Shown piece after piece: positions 31,421-42,474 of a stretch of DNA of 64,000 bases. The stretch is taken from positions 2,542,001-2,606,000 of the forward strand of contig NC_026743.1 of the NCBI RefSeq assembly GCF_000210295.1. The letters are read 5' to 3'. Each line of letters opens with the position of its first letter. The stretch's first letter is position 1. The notes below the pieces were generated by a model. It was not told the DNA's origin and made no database searches. It was given only the letters and a program-made list of their open reading frames with translations. This stretch comes from Trypanosoma brucei gambiense DAL972 (taxonomy: Eukaryota; Euglenozoa; Kinetoplastea; Trypanosomatida; Trypanosomatidae). The position numbers and the translations under genes were made by a program.

Positions 31421-31561
31421 ATGAATCAGTTTCAGTAAAAGAAATGAAACAGGCGGGCAGGAAGGGAAAGGAACGTGAGGTGGAGTCGGTTTTCGAATGC
31501 CGTACCACGTTTTTCCATCCCCCATGCCTCGTCTCCTCACATTCATATGTGACACAGGACA
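31421..31561 (-). repeat. Right boundary copy of the 141-bp HSP83 spacer segment
   Basis: Identical or nearly so to 21729-21869. It holds the pyrimidine-rich trans-splicing region of the first HSP83 copy and ends exactly where array similarity stops. Confidence 0.8.
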
Positions 31562-32195
31562 GTTTTAACTTTTTTTGTTCCTTTTTTTTTTTTTGAAGGT
31601 ACACTTGTATATACGGTTTATTATTTTTTTTTATGTTAAGTTTCTTTTACGTTTATTTTTGTTGTAGTTCTAATTAAGTGTAAAGTGTGGAAGGAAGTGT
31701 CGTGAGTTTTTTTTTTTTTACTTCTTATCGTTGTTCTTTTTTTTCCCCCCCGTTGTGGTGCTTTGTTTCATAATCTTGTTCCTTTAAGGAGAAAGGAAGA
31801 TGAGGAGGATATCAACGGTACTCTTTGTGTACATTTGTTGTTTCTTTTGTATTTGTAATACCAACAACTTTCTTTCGTTATTTTTCCTTTTTTTTTCTCG
31901 TTGTTTATTACCTGCTTTTTTTTTGTATTTCGTTGTCGAGTTATATATATGTATGTTTTGTGTTAACGTGTAAAATACATAAATGGTTGTGTACACGCAC
32001 ACTAGCATTGATATATTAACCGAATAAAGTGTACAATAAACGAGATGGAAGATACTAAAGAAGGGGGGGGGGAGAAATGACAGGATTTCTGCTCAATTGC
32101 GACAAACGAATAGCGTGGTAGCATTGCTAATTGCTCTCCTGCAGATCGTTTGTGCTTACGATACAAGTAAATTACACTAAAAATAAGAACCTTTG
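31562..32195. other. Spacer between the HSP83 array and the CDC20-like gene
   Basis: About 630 bases, strongly T-rich on the plus strand with many long T runs and a 10-G run at 32063-32072. No gene seen. It holds the 3' UTR of the CDC20-like gene. Confidence 0.6.
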
Positions 32196-33947
32196 CTACC
32201 GCAACTCGTCTTCAAGGAGCGAGACTGGCGGGGGTGTAGAGCATTCTGCACGCTGAGGTGACACACTCGGCCAAAATACGCGCCAAAACTTTAGCAGCTC
32301 GTCTTGTGCCGTACATATTCTTTGCATATCAGGTGCGATGGTTGGACACGTAATGTCTGAACTAGTGTTGGGCGAACCAAGAGCTCCAATTAAGTGAAGG
32401 TTACTACTTTGGCGCAGCTGAATTTGGCCCTTCCCGCGGTGGGTGGTTGCCAGCTCACCAACATCTGGTGGAGCCACAATTCCGCTTATGGGGTGCATAG
32501 TGTTTATTGCCCGTGTGATAAAGTGGCAACCACCTGTGAACCCTTCATCTTCGGTCCTCGGCGCCGAAGGAACATTTGTGGTTGGTGCATTTGTGTCGAC
32601 ATAACACATCATGCCATCCTGGCCACCCGTGTACATCTTGCTACGCTTGTCGGGGTCCCAGTGTATGGCTGTTACGGGCCCGCTGTGGACACTGTCAAAC
32701 ACATATCGGGGACAGTTCGCGCGTCGTGCATCCCAGACACGCACCGCACCATTTGCGTACCCAGCGGCTAAATAAAAAGGTTCTTTGGTGCAATAGTTCA
32801 AGGATGCAACGCCGTTAGCATGGCCCTCGTAAACTGATATCAGTGCATTTTTGGTTCGTAGGTCAAATACGTACACCCCACCGGTCCCAGAATTTAACCC
32901 AACGGAGAGCAGCGGGCCGTTCGCTGCAATGTACGATGGCCGCGCTTTGCCGGAGAGACACGTCTGTAACGTACGAAGAAAACCCACTTGGTGACAATCA
33001 TAAATGGCAACAGGTCCTTCGTCAAGCGCAAGCGCGACACAGGTGCACCCATCCAGCCAATGCACCGCACGAATTGTCGCATGCTCCTCTAGGCAAACAA
33101 TTTGGGAAGCCTTCGCGGTTTCGGCATCCCATCCGTGAAGACCGTTTTTCAGCCCTATGATGAGCTTGTTATTGGTACCCCAATGCAGCAGCTGCGATAC
33201 ATCTGAAGGAAATTCCGGAGCGTCCAGCGTACGCTCGGGAGTGGTAAACATCACCCGCTGCGTCGGAGCCTTGCCGGGTTTTATCTTTTTCAGCAGCATT
33301 GCTCTTCCAGTCGGTGCATGAGCGAACAATGGGGCGACAGCCGTTCTAGTTGAGTTTGTGTTCGCAGAATACTCGCAGTGTTTGGGACCATCATCCTCTG
33401 TTGGGCTGACGGAGCCAGAGATAGTACGACCCCCGCCACTGCTCGCCAAGTTCGGGGCCACAAGACTACGAAGTGAGTCTGCGTTGTTAAAGCCCAACAC
33501 CTCACCACCAATTTTGCGTTGCTTTTGCGTGCTTTCGCTGCTCAGCTGTTCGGCGAGCACTTCGTTGTACATGGAAGTCACGTACGACGAGTCATCTGAC
33601 ACAATGGACTCGGAGAAGTGGCTGGAAAACGAAGCTCCAGCAGAATGAGGAAGTGACAACACTCCGCTGGCACCCACTCCTGGGCTGAGCACAAGGGGTG
33701 GAGTTGGCGATGTTGTTAGGTTGTACGCAGATACCACCATGTCCATCCCTTCACGCTGCGGTATGTGTCTTGATAAACGCACCGGTGGGGTTTCGTCTTC
33801 CACTGGCGACCGACTCATCATCCGTGGGTTGTTGGTCGACAATTTCTGAAGTGGAGTACTGCTGCAAAGTTGCGCATGCCTTTTGGACCGGAATTCTGAA
33901 GCTGTTGAATCATATTCTGCCTGCGCCCAATGTCTCATTACCTTCAC
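32196..33947 (-). CDS. CDC20/CDH1-like WD40 protein (APC/C co-activator family)
   Basis: 583 aa. A disordered N-terminal half (about 1-235) precedes a WD40 propeller (about 240-560). The propeller opens with PERTLDAPEFPSD then LLHWG, matching the CDC20/CDH1 signature P-x-R-x-LDAP. Blades with GLHGWD, VYVFDLRT, VRVWDARR and LKFWRVFW follow. At 59-63, SRHIP followed by QREGMDM sits where the family C-box (DRFIP) is expected. The protein ends in Leu-Arg, resembling the Ile-Arg tail that binds the APC/C. In other eukaryotes these proteins recruit substrates to the anaphase-promoting complex. Whether this is the CDC20 or CDH1 type cannot be told by eye. Confidence 0.82.
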   Translation of the reverse strand: MKVMRHWAQAEYDSTASEFRSKRHAQLCSSTPLQKLSTNNPRMMSRSPVEDETPPVRLSRHIPQREGMDMVVSAYNLTTSPTPPLVLSPGVGASGVLSLPHSAGASFSSHFSESIVSDDSSYVTSMYNEVLAEQLSSESTQKQRKIGGEVLGFNNADSLRSLVAPNLASSGGGRTISGSVSPTEDDGPKHCEYSANTNSTRTAVAPLFAHAPTGRAMLLKKIKPGKAPTQRVMFTTPERTLDAPEFPSDVSQLLHWGTNNKLIIGLKNGLHGWDAETAKASQIVCLEEHATIRAVHWLDGCTCVALALDEGPVAIYDCHQVGFLRTLQTCLSGKARPSYIAANGPLLSVGLNSGTGGVYVFDLRTKNALISVYEGHANGVASLNYCTKEPFYLAAGYANGAVRVWDARRANCPRYVFDSVHSGPVTAIHWDPDKRSKMYTGGQDGMMCYVDTNAPTTNVPSAPRTEDEGFTGGCHFITRAINTMHPISGIVAPPDVGELATTHRGKGQIQLRQSSNLHLIGALGSPNTSSDITCPTIAPDMQRICTAQDELLKFWRVFWPSVSPQRAECSTPPPVSLLEDELR

Positions 33948-34530
33948 TGCTCGCCAAACCTAACTATTGAAAAAATTTCCTTTCCACCCTAATTGTGTAT
34001 GTAGTTGTCCATCACAAAGACATGAGTGTGCGCAGAATGAGGGAGCCAGCAGGTTGATTAATAATCACAACAGTAAAGGAAATGTTAACAAAGGGAGGGG
34101 GATACAGAGGGGGTTCAGCTGGGGCCTGCGCGAACAGCGCAATAATATGTGAACGAATTAGGCAGTTGGGTGTCGTTGCTCAACCGATAACGATCCAACG
34201 TGCACGCGTACGCAGTTGCACTACACTGCTTGATATACTCAAAGAAATATTTCGTGGTGTAATATTCCTCTCCTCGCCGCTATACCCCTCCACCCCAACT
34301 GCAGCGTAGACCTCCACAGCCACACTCTTCTGCTCGCTTTCTCACCGTCCTGAGCACAGTTAAGGAGAGACCACTTGCTTCCTCCTTTACCTCAGACGGC
34401 AGAAGCACTTCCTCGAAGAAAAAAAAATTCCGTTGAGTGAACAGGGGAGAACATAAACATGTAACGGACGTAAGCGAGATCGCAAGTTGTCCCGCGATCG
34501 GTGCCGCAACACCGTTCCACGTGCCACAGA
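33948..34530. other. Intergenic spacer
   Basis: No gene seen. It holds the 3' UTR of the 338-aa gene and the 5' region of the CDC20-like gene. Confidence 0.55.
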
Positions 34531-35547
34531 TCACCTCCTACGTGGCGGTTCAATCGGGTTATAAACATCTTTTCTGAGTGACTGCTGTCTCTCGTGGAAG
34601 TGTTGGCAAAGGTGTCGCATCACCGCGTACGTTTTACCATCACTACCCTTCTTTAGAAGTGTCTCGGCAAAGTACGGGAAGATGTCCCAGTAATAGTCCG
34701 GAGGAACAAAAAATTCCAATCGGGCTAGAAGCACCACTGCAACTATGTCCCCTGATAGTATTGAGATAAATACAGGCTTTGCGCAGTTGGTGAGCATGTT
34801 CTTCACCTGGTGCTGTGGCTTAGCATCACGATACCCAAAGAAGTGCACAAACTGCTCAAACTGTGTGTGCCGTTGTTTCCACCGCCTGGATATCTCTGTG
34901 AAAACGCGTGTGCGATTATCTCGAATCCAGTCAAACTTAAGTATGCTGTTTAGCTCCTGCCACTGCTTATGTTCCGTAATCTTAGGCAGTGGGAGGTGGT
35001 AACCCTCTCCGCACAGGTATTCGCGAATGAGGGACACAATGTTGGGGTGACGCTCGGCTAATACTCGCAGCCGCAGTGAGCTCTGCTTGGCCTCAAACAC
35101 AAGGGTAAGTTGGATTAGCCCCCACACGACGTTTCCAGACTGCAGAAGCACTGCGCTGAGGCGGTTCGAAGCTGCCCGACGCACAGCCCCGGCGACGATA
35201 CCACGAACCTCTTCACATGCTTCGGGCCCGTTGGCACACTCGGGGCAGAGGGGTTGCCGGTTCCCTTCAATTAAAGCACGCGTTCCATCAACGGGCTCCC
35301 GGCCATCCTCCACTAGTTTCGCCACATGCTCAACATCGAGTACCTCGTGGGCGTGCGGAAGGCGTGCGAAGAGGGCGGCGAAATCCACCGGGAGGGCCGA
35401 TGCCGACGGCACACCAGTCCGAGGGGCGCGTCGGATGCTTTCAACCACGGAGAGTTCAATGCGCTTCAGCTCCGCGCGGCTGTAGACCCGCCTATGTGAA
35501 TGCGCCCGTGCAAAAGTTGGGAAGAACGGCGGCGCTTCGGGGTTCAT
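34531..35547 (-). CDS. Conserved-looking protein of unknown function (338 aa)
   Basis: Not recognised. 338 aa, mixed charge, no signal peptide. One moderately hydrophobic stretch at about 265-285 (VFISILSGDIVAVVLLARLEF) may be a buried helix. A short cysteine pair, CPEC, occurs near 110. The C-terminal half is rich in aromatic residues and looks globular (HFFGYRDAKPQHQ, PPDYYWDIFPYF). Codon use and the uninterrupted frame in the gene direction support a real gene. Confidence 0.7.
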   Translation of the reverse strand: MNPEAPPFFPTFARAHSHRRVYSRAELKRIELSVVESIRRAPRTGVPSASALPVDFAALFARLPHAHEVLDVEHVAKLVEDGREPVDGTRALIEGNRQPLCPECANGPEACEEVRGIVAGAVRRAASNRLSAVLLQSGNVVWGLIQLTLVFEAKQSSLRLRVLAERHPNIVSLIREYLCGEGYHLPLPKITEHKQWQELNSILKFDWIRDNRTRVFTEISRRWKQRHTQFEQFVHFFGYRDAKPQHQVKNMLTNCAKPVFISILSGDIVAVVLLARLEFFVPPDYYWDIFPYFAETLLKKGSDGKTYAVMRHLCQHFHERQQSLRKDVYNPIEPPRRR

Positions 35548-36161
35548 AACCTCCGCCGCCTATGAAAAATTGGGCAAAAATAATAATAATAAGTGTAGAC
35601 GTAGCAGCAGACATACGTATAGAGGCAAGCAGGAGCACTGGTTGTAAAGTATGTGCATGTGCAAGTGGGTGTTTAGGTAACATTTGGCGCTTGCGACACG
35701 CTTATTCAGCAAAGAGTTGCAATGCAGGGCGAATGGAAGAGGGTGGAGTGGGGAAAGATGTTGATACGTTACCGCACATTGTCAACTTCTCCCTTCGGCG
35801 TATACACAAACATAGAACAGCAAAAACGATGGGTGAAGCACGGTTGGTTGTTGATTGGGAGAGGAGAACATTAGAAACAACCGCACAAGCTGGGATGTCG
35901 AAGGCAGACGAAATCCATGTCGCAGTGTTGATAACAGTGTCACGGGGCGAGCGCGCTGCTTGGTCCATCAATTAAACTGCATGGAATGACCCCACAAAAT
36001 TGCAAGTCCCGTTGAAGGCTGATGACGTGGTGGGGAAAGGATAAGCGGGATCGTTTCATGGTTGCAGCATTTTTCCTTTCGATTCGTTGTCGCGCCCTCG
36101 ATTTTTGTGCATTAATAGGTGAGGAAATGGTGTCGAATGAGCAGACAAATATTCCTATTTG
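35548..36161. other. Intergenic spacer
   Basis: No convincing gene. A 137-codon plus-strand frame (35562-35975) is opposite to the transcription direction and lacks domains, so it is not called. Confidence 0.5.
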
Positions 36162-37058
36162 TTATCTTCCGCGCGACTTTTTCACCGCCACCTGATCTGG
36201 GAGAAATCGTCGTTCCCCCACCCATGGAGGTCTAAATGTGTACATCAAATGACCGTCTTCAGTAACTACGTCCCATCCCTCTGGCACCTTTTTTAAGTCA
36301 AATGCCCGCACAACGTCACATCTCTTCAGTAGCGCGTTCATATAACGCAGTGCCGTCACTGGATTACGGACAGCGTCTAAATTCATGAAAACAACAATTA
36401 GGTCCTCCGCACTGGAAACGACCATGGGATCTGCTTCCGGCCAATCTGCGGCAACCGCCTTATAGAGCCTGGCGACGCAATCTCCCAACATATACCGAGT
36501 GGGTTTGTCCAGTGCGTTCTTACCTCCAGCAACAAACCGGCAGGCGATACGTTTGTAGCAGCTCATAAACTGACGCTGTCTTTCGATCTCACGTGGGCGA
36601 TCATAGGGATCGGAGGCCAAGCAATAAGCTGTAAAGGGGTTGTTGTAACGACGGTGTCTCCTGAACGCAGCAGCTGACGCCAAAAAGGATCTTTTTTCCT
36701 CTTCAGAGTCCACCGATCCTAATGTGCTCTGTCTCTTTTGTTTGTCTTTTTGGCCTGTGCGCTTGTTTTTCACCCTCTGGGGAAGTGACGGTGGATACAT
36801 TGAATCCCCTGGGCTGAATGCTCCGTCATTGCACGTTGGGAAGGATATATTAGGCATCGAAGACACACCACTTTCGTATGACGGTTGCCCTACCGATGGC
36901 AGGGAAGATGGCGCAAACATGTGCGACGTCCCGCTGCTACTCGGCCTCGCACACCTCGACATGAGCGCTACCCGAAACCGTGACTCCCGGAACCCTCCAT
37001 TCCGCAATTGTCCTGTGCGGGATGTCCTTGATTGCGAGACACCTCTCCGCTCCTTCAT
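36162..37058 (-). CDS. Protein of unknown function (298 aa)
   Basis: Not recognised. The N-terminal third (1-125) is Ser/Arg/Pro-rich and probably disordered, with a basic KNKRTGQKDKQKR stretch near 97. The C-terminal part (about 130-290) looks globular and helical, ending in a Trp/Pro-rich segment (GWDVVTEDG, FRPPWVG). Methionines at 29 positions or more downstream could also serve as starts. No signal peptide or membrane span. Confidence 0.65.
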   Translation of the reverse strand: MKERRGVSQSRTSRTGQLRNGGFRESRFRVALMSRCARPSSSGTSHMFAPSSLPSVGQPSYESGVSSMPNISFPTCNDGAFSPGDSMYPPSLPQRVKNKRTGQKDKQKRQSTLGSVDSEEEKRSFLASAAAFRRHRRYNNPFTAYCLASDPYDRPREIERQRQFMSCYKRIACRFVAGGKNALDKPTRYMLGDCVARLYKAVAADWPEADPMVVSSAEDLIVVFMNLDAVRNPVTALRYMNALLKRCDVVRAFDLKKVPEGWDVVTEDGHLMYTFRPPWVGERRFLPDQVAVKKSRGR

Positions 37059-38535
37059 CGTAGTGTGGAGGGCTGAAATTGCGCGGCCTACGCTCTACCT
37101 TACCTCCCCTCTCCCCTTCACTTGCCAGCGTAACCTTACTTTGGCGTCGTTTTTGCAAGTTGACCGAGCAATGATGGAGGCTGCTGGGGGACGATCACGG
37201 TCAGCAAAAAAAAAAAAAAAAGAGATGCCAAGGGTGTAGAGTAAGAAAAAATACCCAAAAGAAGACTGTAAGTTGGGGAGCATAAAGGGATAAAGGGAGC
37301 CATGCCGCTGTTAAAAACGTCCGCGCCTCGTCCGTAGGGGGCATGTATGGATATGAACGAAAAAATGTACATTCATGTACCGGCACGAGCGAGACTTTAG
37401 GTGGAAAACACGGGTTCCCGAGAAGGGGCGGGGAAAAGAAAACATTCTACCGGTGCAAAGTAGGAAGTTATTCTTCACTTGGCACATGACACAAATGAAG
37501 CAGACTACAGTGCACTCCTCCTGCAATTAGTCTCGACCGCTCGGTTCTGTATTATGCGAGTGGTAAGAAAGAGTCTCCTGTAGAGCTCCAGAGAGACGAA
37601 TTGCTTTTCAAACGGCAAAACACACGAGCACCGGACTACCGGAGGGATGGGAAGCGCCTCCGGTAGCTGAACGACAAACTAGGACGCTTTTGACACTCCA
37701 TGACTGGGATTTATCCATCGTTCGAAATGTGTTCCTCAAAGCACCTAAGCCGTTCCAGCACATCCGCTCCTCCACATTTACACTTCGCGGTGCGATACAG
37801 AGGAATGAAAGCCAGTGAGGGGCGGTCATACGCCACAAGATCGCTACTTTCTTTGAAGATTACATCAACCGGCTGAGAAAAGGAAAGGTTTAGGATGAAA
37901 AAAAGGGGGTAAATAAGAGAATAGAAAAATACCAGCAAAATCAATTTATTCCAGTCCCAAATCCAGAATTCTTCATAGCCACAATTTTTTTTTCAAAAAA
38001 AAAATTCCCCCACTGTTGTCCCTGTACAGGTCCTCAGCCGCCAGCTGAGTATCCATGTTATTTGGCACCCTGGTCTCTCTACATCCTTTTTAGAAACTTC
38101 CCGTTTGCGTTTGTAGCTCCCCCTTTGGTTCTTCAGTTATTTTCATCCCCCCTCCTCATTCCCCCTTAGATTCTACGAGGTACTGAAGTAAGGATAGCAA
38201 AAGAATAATAAAAAGGAACTATTACTAACGACCAATCGGCCCCCTTCGGACTCAGCCGTGACATTTCTTTCAGCACACTGGCACACCAAATCATGTGAGT
38301 CGTACGCGGGTGCGAAAGGAAATTAACGTGCCAATCCAATGCGAAAGGCTGGTGAAGTCAAATGCGATGAGGGGTATATCAAGAGAGAAAGGGACTGGGG
38401 GGGGGGGGGCGGGAAAGCCCAAAACAACGACAACAGAAAAAAAAAGAAAAAATAGAAAAATAATGATAAAGCAGCTTTAAAAGAAAAACCCAACAACAAA
38501 TTTCTCTGACTCCCGCTTTAAGTCCTTCTACCTTC
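37059..38535. other. 1.5-kb intergenic spacer upstream of the 298-aa gene
   Basis: No convincing gene. It contains A and T homopolymers and a 13-G run at 38397-38409. Minus-strand frames of 76-77 codons near 37608-37944 have weak protein character and are not called. Confidence 0.5.
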
Positions 38536-41391
38536 TCACACCTCCACCAATGACGACAACAATGCATCTTCCTTAATCTCGCTGCACAGCCGGCGACGGG
38601 CAGCCTCCCTCGAGTCACCGTCGCCCTCCCCACTTTCCAACTCGCGGATGCGCTTTGCATACTCCGTCACCCGTTGCACAACCTCCGGCGTGGCGGTGGA
38701 AAAGAGCGCCTGAGCGCGGTTCTTGGTTTCGTCTCCCCCGAAATCCTCCAACTCCACAGCCTTCTGCCGCGCGGAATCGAGCACGTCGTCGGGAATGTGC
38801 GCGAGTTGCGCCACGTACAATCCGTAGCTGCGCCCGCATGGCCCTGGTTGAAGTTGGTAAGAGAAACGTAAGGTCCGAGCGGCAGTATCCACATCAGCGC
38901 CGAAATGAACGTTCCGCACGTTTGTATGTCGGGCCGCAAGTTGTGTCATTTCGTGGAAATGAGTTGAAAAGAGAAGTGCAGACTTTGCGTTGACTGCCAC
39001 CTCCTGTGCAATGGCCCAGGCAAGACCGAATCCATCGTACGTTGACGTCCCCCGGCCCAGTTCATCTACAATGGCCAGAGTCTGTTGGGTGGCGGAGTTG
39101 AGCATAGCCGCGGACTCGAGCATTTCCACCATGAAGGTAGAAACTCCTTGCGCAAGGTGGTCTGTCGCGCCAACACGGCACATGATCGCGTCACGGACAA
39201 CAATATCCGCTGAATCCGCGGGAACAAAGCACCCAGCTTGGGCGAGTGCGACACAAACACCAATGCTCCTCATGAAAGTTGACTTACCTCCCATATTTGG
39301 CCCAGTTATTATAAGGGCATTGGCCTCGTTGGTAAGTTGTACAGTATTCGGTGTGAAGGCGGGCTGCCGCAGTTCAACAAGGGGGTGTCGGGCGTTCACA
39401 ATGGTCAAAATAGCACCATCGCTGTTGTTGTCAACGTTTCCTTTCACCTCCTCACTCTGTGTTGCCCTCACGGTGGGACGCACCATCGGCCGCGACGAAT
39501 CCTTCACTACGAGTGCCCACGCCGCGAACACATCCAATGCTGCAAGTAGCTCTTTCGCATCATCAAGGACCGGGAGGTATGTAGCTACAGTATCAACGAG
39601 CTTTTTTTTGAGGACCTGCTGACGTGTCTTGTAGTCCTCAGTAATGCCCTTATACTGCTCGCTCAGCGATGATAATTGCCCGGATACGAACCGTACGCCA
39701 TCCTTTGCCGTGCTTACCGTTATGAACTCTTTGCTCGTGCGCACCTGGTGGTCATCTTTCCGAGGAACGCGAAACACATAACCGTAACTAGCGTGATATT
39801 CACACTTCATTTGTTTTTCAGTCCATCCGCACTGTTTCAGCACACGGTGGTTTTCTTTTTCAATCGCCTTCACAAGATTCTGACGCTGCCGCTCCAGGAA
39901 GCTGAGGTCATCGTCAAATTCAGGGTTAATACGCACGGTATTCTCATCTGACAAGTCAACGGTTGCATTTATCAACGTGCGCAGATTTGAAAGATGCTCG
40001 CTAATGTCTTCCAGAGGTGTCACGTATCCCTTCAAAAGTAAGCTGCTGTCGTGCCCGCCGTGATATGTTCGCAGCACATCGACCGCTAGGGGTACAGTAT
40101 TAGCGAAGACAAGAATAGATTGCAGGTCCTTGAGAGCCACTGTGCGGCGTTGCAACTTTCGGTTCAACCTGTCCATGTCAGTGCAGCGCCGCAGTACCTG
40201 CGTGATCAGCGCATCCCTTAGGATTGGACTCTCCACCATTATCTGTACAAGCGAGAGCCGTTGATTTATATCTTCGATGCTCCGCAACGGTTGGAGTAGC
40301 CACTGCTGCATCAGTCGCGACCCCATACCCGTAGTACAGCGGTTCAACCACGAGTAAATAGACGTTGGCATCGATCCTCGTGCCTCTGGCTTTCGGTGGA
40401 TTATATGCAGCGCCTCGATGGCTGCCGCATCCATCTTCATGAACGTAGAAGGGATAACATGCTTAAGGTAAAATGTATGTTGATTAGTGGAATCGAATGG
40501 ATCTATGGCGGATTCTAGAAGGCTTTCCAAAGCCCTGGAAGCAAGAGGGAAGCTATTTAAACCATGTCTATCTTCCGGCACGCGAAGAATCCCTTCGAGC
40601 GTGCTAAGTAGCTCTCCATTCGGGCCAGTGCTGTTACGCTTCGTGGCCCTGGACTTCTGCTTTCCATGAGGTAGATTACTTTGTCCACGCTCTTGGAGCG
40701 TAATGTTCGCTCGTTCACAGAGCTGCTTGAGTGCTCGTAACAAATCACTCTGTTCCCTACTTTCGTCAGAGTCTGCAGCCTTCTCACCCGTATTATTCAT
40801 CGAAAAGTCAGTGTTAGAGTACAGCAGCTGCTTCAGGTTACACTGCGCCATAAGCACATCAAGGTTTGTTAACTGTGGTGTGTCATGATATTCCGCGTAC
40901 GTAAGTGTCCGTAGTGTTGTATTGAGCGCTGCGTAACCCACCCGAACGTGCTGTCCACCTGGGCCATTAACCCTATTTGCTTTATCGTCAATAACCACAC
41001 TCCCAATTGCCATGAGTTGTATCTCTGCGTCTTCGAAGGCAAAGAGCATTGCTTCGAAGTCTGCAATGTGCCCAGGGGAGCCGCGCCGCATGCAAACATA
41101 TCTGCCGCCGCTCGTCTGTCGGTCGTATTGTTCAACAGAAACACCGCGTCGAAGCAGGCAGTCACGTATGACTTCGCGGGTGATGCTGTCATTAACGGCG
41201 ACGGCATCCACTCCGCTCCAGTTCTTCAGAACGGCAGTGGACTTGACATATTCACGCGCCACGAGTGAAGCCCAGCTGCCTAGAATAAAACAGCCAGCCG
41301 ATGCACGCGAGAACAACCGCAAGCAGGAAGTATCATCGCCACCGGCACCATTAAAGGCCTGCACCACCGCCGGGTCGCGGTCGTCACTCAT
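38536..41391 (-). CDS. MSH2: DNA mismatch-repair protein MSH2 (MutS homologue)
   Basis: 951 aa, full length for eukaryotic MSH2. The MutS core and lever domains precede the ATPase: Walker A GPNMGGKST at 697-705, then CRVGATDHLAQGVSTFMVEM, and Walker B plus signature DELGRGTSTYDG from 776, with STHFHE downstream. The C-terminal helical dimerisation region follows. MSH2 forms MutS-alpha and MutS-beta with MSH6 and MSH3 to recognise mismatches and loops in the nucleus. In T. brucei it also affects recombination and the oxidative-damage response. As in other MSH2 proteins, the N-terminal Phe-x-Glu mismatch-contact motif of MSH6/MutS is not evident. A pyrimidine-rich minus-strand stretch around 41,440-41,480 is the likely splice signal. 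Confidence 0.95.
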   Translation of the reverse strand: MSDDRDPAVVQAFNGAGGDDTSCLRLFSRASAGCFILGSWASLVAREYVKSTAVLKNWSGVDAVAVNDSITREVIRDCLLRRGVSVEQYDRQTSGGRYVCMRRGSPGHIADFEAMLFAFEDAEIQLMAIGSVVIDDKANRVNGPGGQHVRVGYAALNTTLRTLTYAEYHDTPQLTNLDVLMAQCNLKQLLYSNTDFSMNNTGEKAADSDESREQSDLLRALKQLCERANITLQERGQSNLPHGKQKSRATKRNSTGPNGELLSTLEGILRVPEDRHGLNSFPLASRALESLLESAIDPFDSTNQHTFYLKHVIPSTFMKMDAAAIEALHIIHRKPEARGSMPTSIYSWLNRCTTGMGSRLMQQWLLQPLRSIEDINQRLSLVQIMVESPILRDALITQVLRRCTDMDRLNRKLQRRTVALKDLQSILVFANTVPLAVDVLRTYHGGHDSSLLLKGYVTPLEDISEHLSNLRTLINATVDLSDENTVRINPEFDDDLSFLERQRQNLVKAIEKENHRVLKQCGWTEKQMKCEYHASYGYVFRVPRKDDHQVRTSKEFITVSTAKDGVRFVSGQLSSLSEQYKGITEDYKTRQQVLKKKLVDTVATYLPVLDDAKELLAALDVFAAWALVVKDSSRPMVRPTVRATQSEEVKGNVDNNSDGAILTIVNARHPLVELRQPAFTPNTVQLTNEANALIITGPNMGGKSTFMRSIGVCVALAQAGCFVPADSADIVVRDAIMCRVGATDHLAQGVSTFMVEMLESAAMLNSATQQTLAIVDELGRGTSTYDGFGLAWAIAQEVAVNAKSALLFSTHFHEMTQLAARHTNVRNVHFGADVDTAARTLRFSYQLQPGPCGRSYGLYVAQLAHIPDDVLDSARQKAVELEDFGGDETKNRAQALFSTATPEVVQRVTEYAKRIRELESGEGDGDSREAARRRLCSEIKEDALLSSLVEV

Positions 41392-42474
41392 AATACTTTT
41401 TACAGTTGTTGCTGACTACACACCCGTTGGGATAAAGAGATAGAACCAGTGAAAAGGGTTTGAAAGGAAGGGAAACAGTAACGCCTAACGTTGAGGTAGA
41501 CGCGGAGAAGAGCACAGTGTTGACCTAGCCTCGCTCAAGCACTTCGGCACAGAAGAAAGGACTCGGCAGAGAAGCGTTTCATCCACTACCTTTACCTGTA
41601 GCTGCCTTCCCGCTGTTCGGCATCGCATGCATCAGACCGACATCGTGTCGACGGTAGTTCAACACTGATAAACAGTGCCGTTATCTGATGACCTCCACGA
41701 TGCACTATTTCCCTCATGGCAGGCCTCCTAAATATCCACCAAATTGCGAGCAAAACGTTAAGAACTCCACGGCGCCCTGGTGCGGACAGTGGAGGTGGCA
41801 ACAAGAACATCGAAGATTCCCTCATTCCACATCTGTGCAGCGTCATCAGAGGAGGCGCTATTTTCTCCTGGACTCGCTGCTATTTAAAGTATCATGTGTC
41901 CCCGTGATGTTCGTCAATATTTACCTTTAGCCCATGAAAACACAACTGAAGGGTGGAAAAAAAAGGGTAGAAGCATTTGAATAGCGACAAAGCTCTCATA
42001 TTGCTTTTAACAGGGTGACCAGTTTTTGTGCATGTTCGTATATATGTTACATATACGCACGCATAGAAGCTTCCCTCCCCTTTTCGTTAAGTCTTTTAAA
42101 GTTAGTTGAACCTTACGCTCAGAAAATGGGTTACACCCTCCACATAACTGACACAACTTGCCTACAACGGGCTCGTTTATGAGAAGAAGCTATAATGGAT
42201 CAGGGCAAAAAGCGCTCCTGTTGGGACCAAAACAGAAAAAATCCAACAATAACAACAGGCGTGACAAGCATGCGTAAAGGCTCCTGAGTCCTCAGAGGCA
42301 ATTACAGTCGTTCATTCACCATTTCCCCACTTAGCTTTGCATCTTGCTCCGTTAGACATGCTGAGATACGAAATGTTTTCTTACCTTCTTGCGTTGCCAA
42401 ATCGTCCGCCTTCTCAGTTGCATGTTAACCGACGTTCACTTTTTCTACGCCGCCAAGCCCTACGACAAATGGCT
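41392..42474. other. 1.1-kb intergenic spacer
   Basis: It contains the MSH2 5' region and the 3' UTR of the 101-aa gene. An 84-codon minus-strand frame at 41592-41846 is possible but unsupported. Confidence 0.5.

Larger units (their letters stand above)
21729..31561 (-). repeat. HSP83 tandem array (unit about 2.78 kb)
   Basis: Direct tandem array of HSP83 genes with spacers of about 666-679 bases; intact neighbouring genes start 2781 bases apart. Three intact copies and one gap-broken copy are shown. The intact proteins are identical over the parts compared and nucleotide changes are mostly silent, which points to strong homogenisation. Spacers differ mainly in microsatellite length. The true copy number is probably higher, because T. 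brucei is reported to carry around ten copies and the gap sits inside one. Confidence 0.9.

Noticed and set aside
35562..35975. Plus-strand frame of 137 codons in a spacer
   Set aside because: Opposite to transcription direction, no domain, ordinary spacer length.
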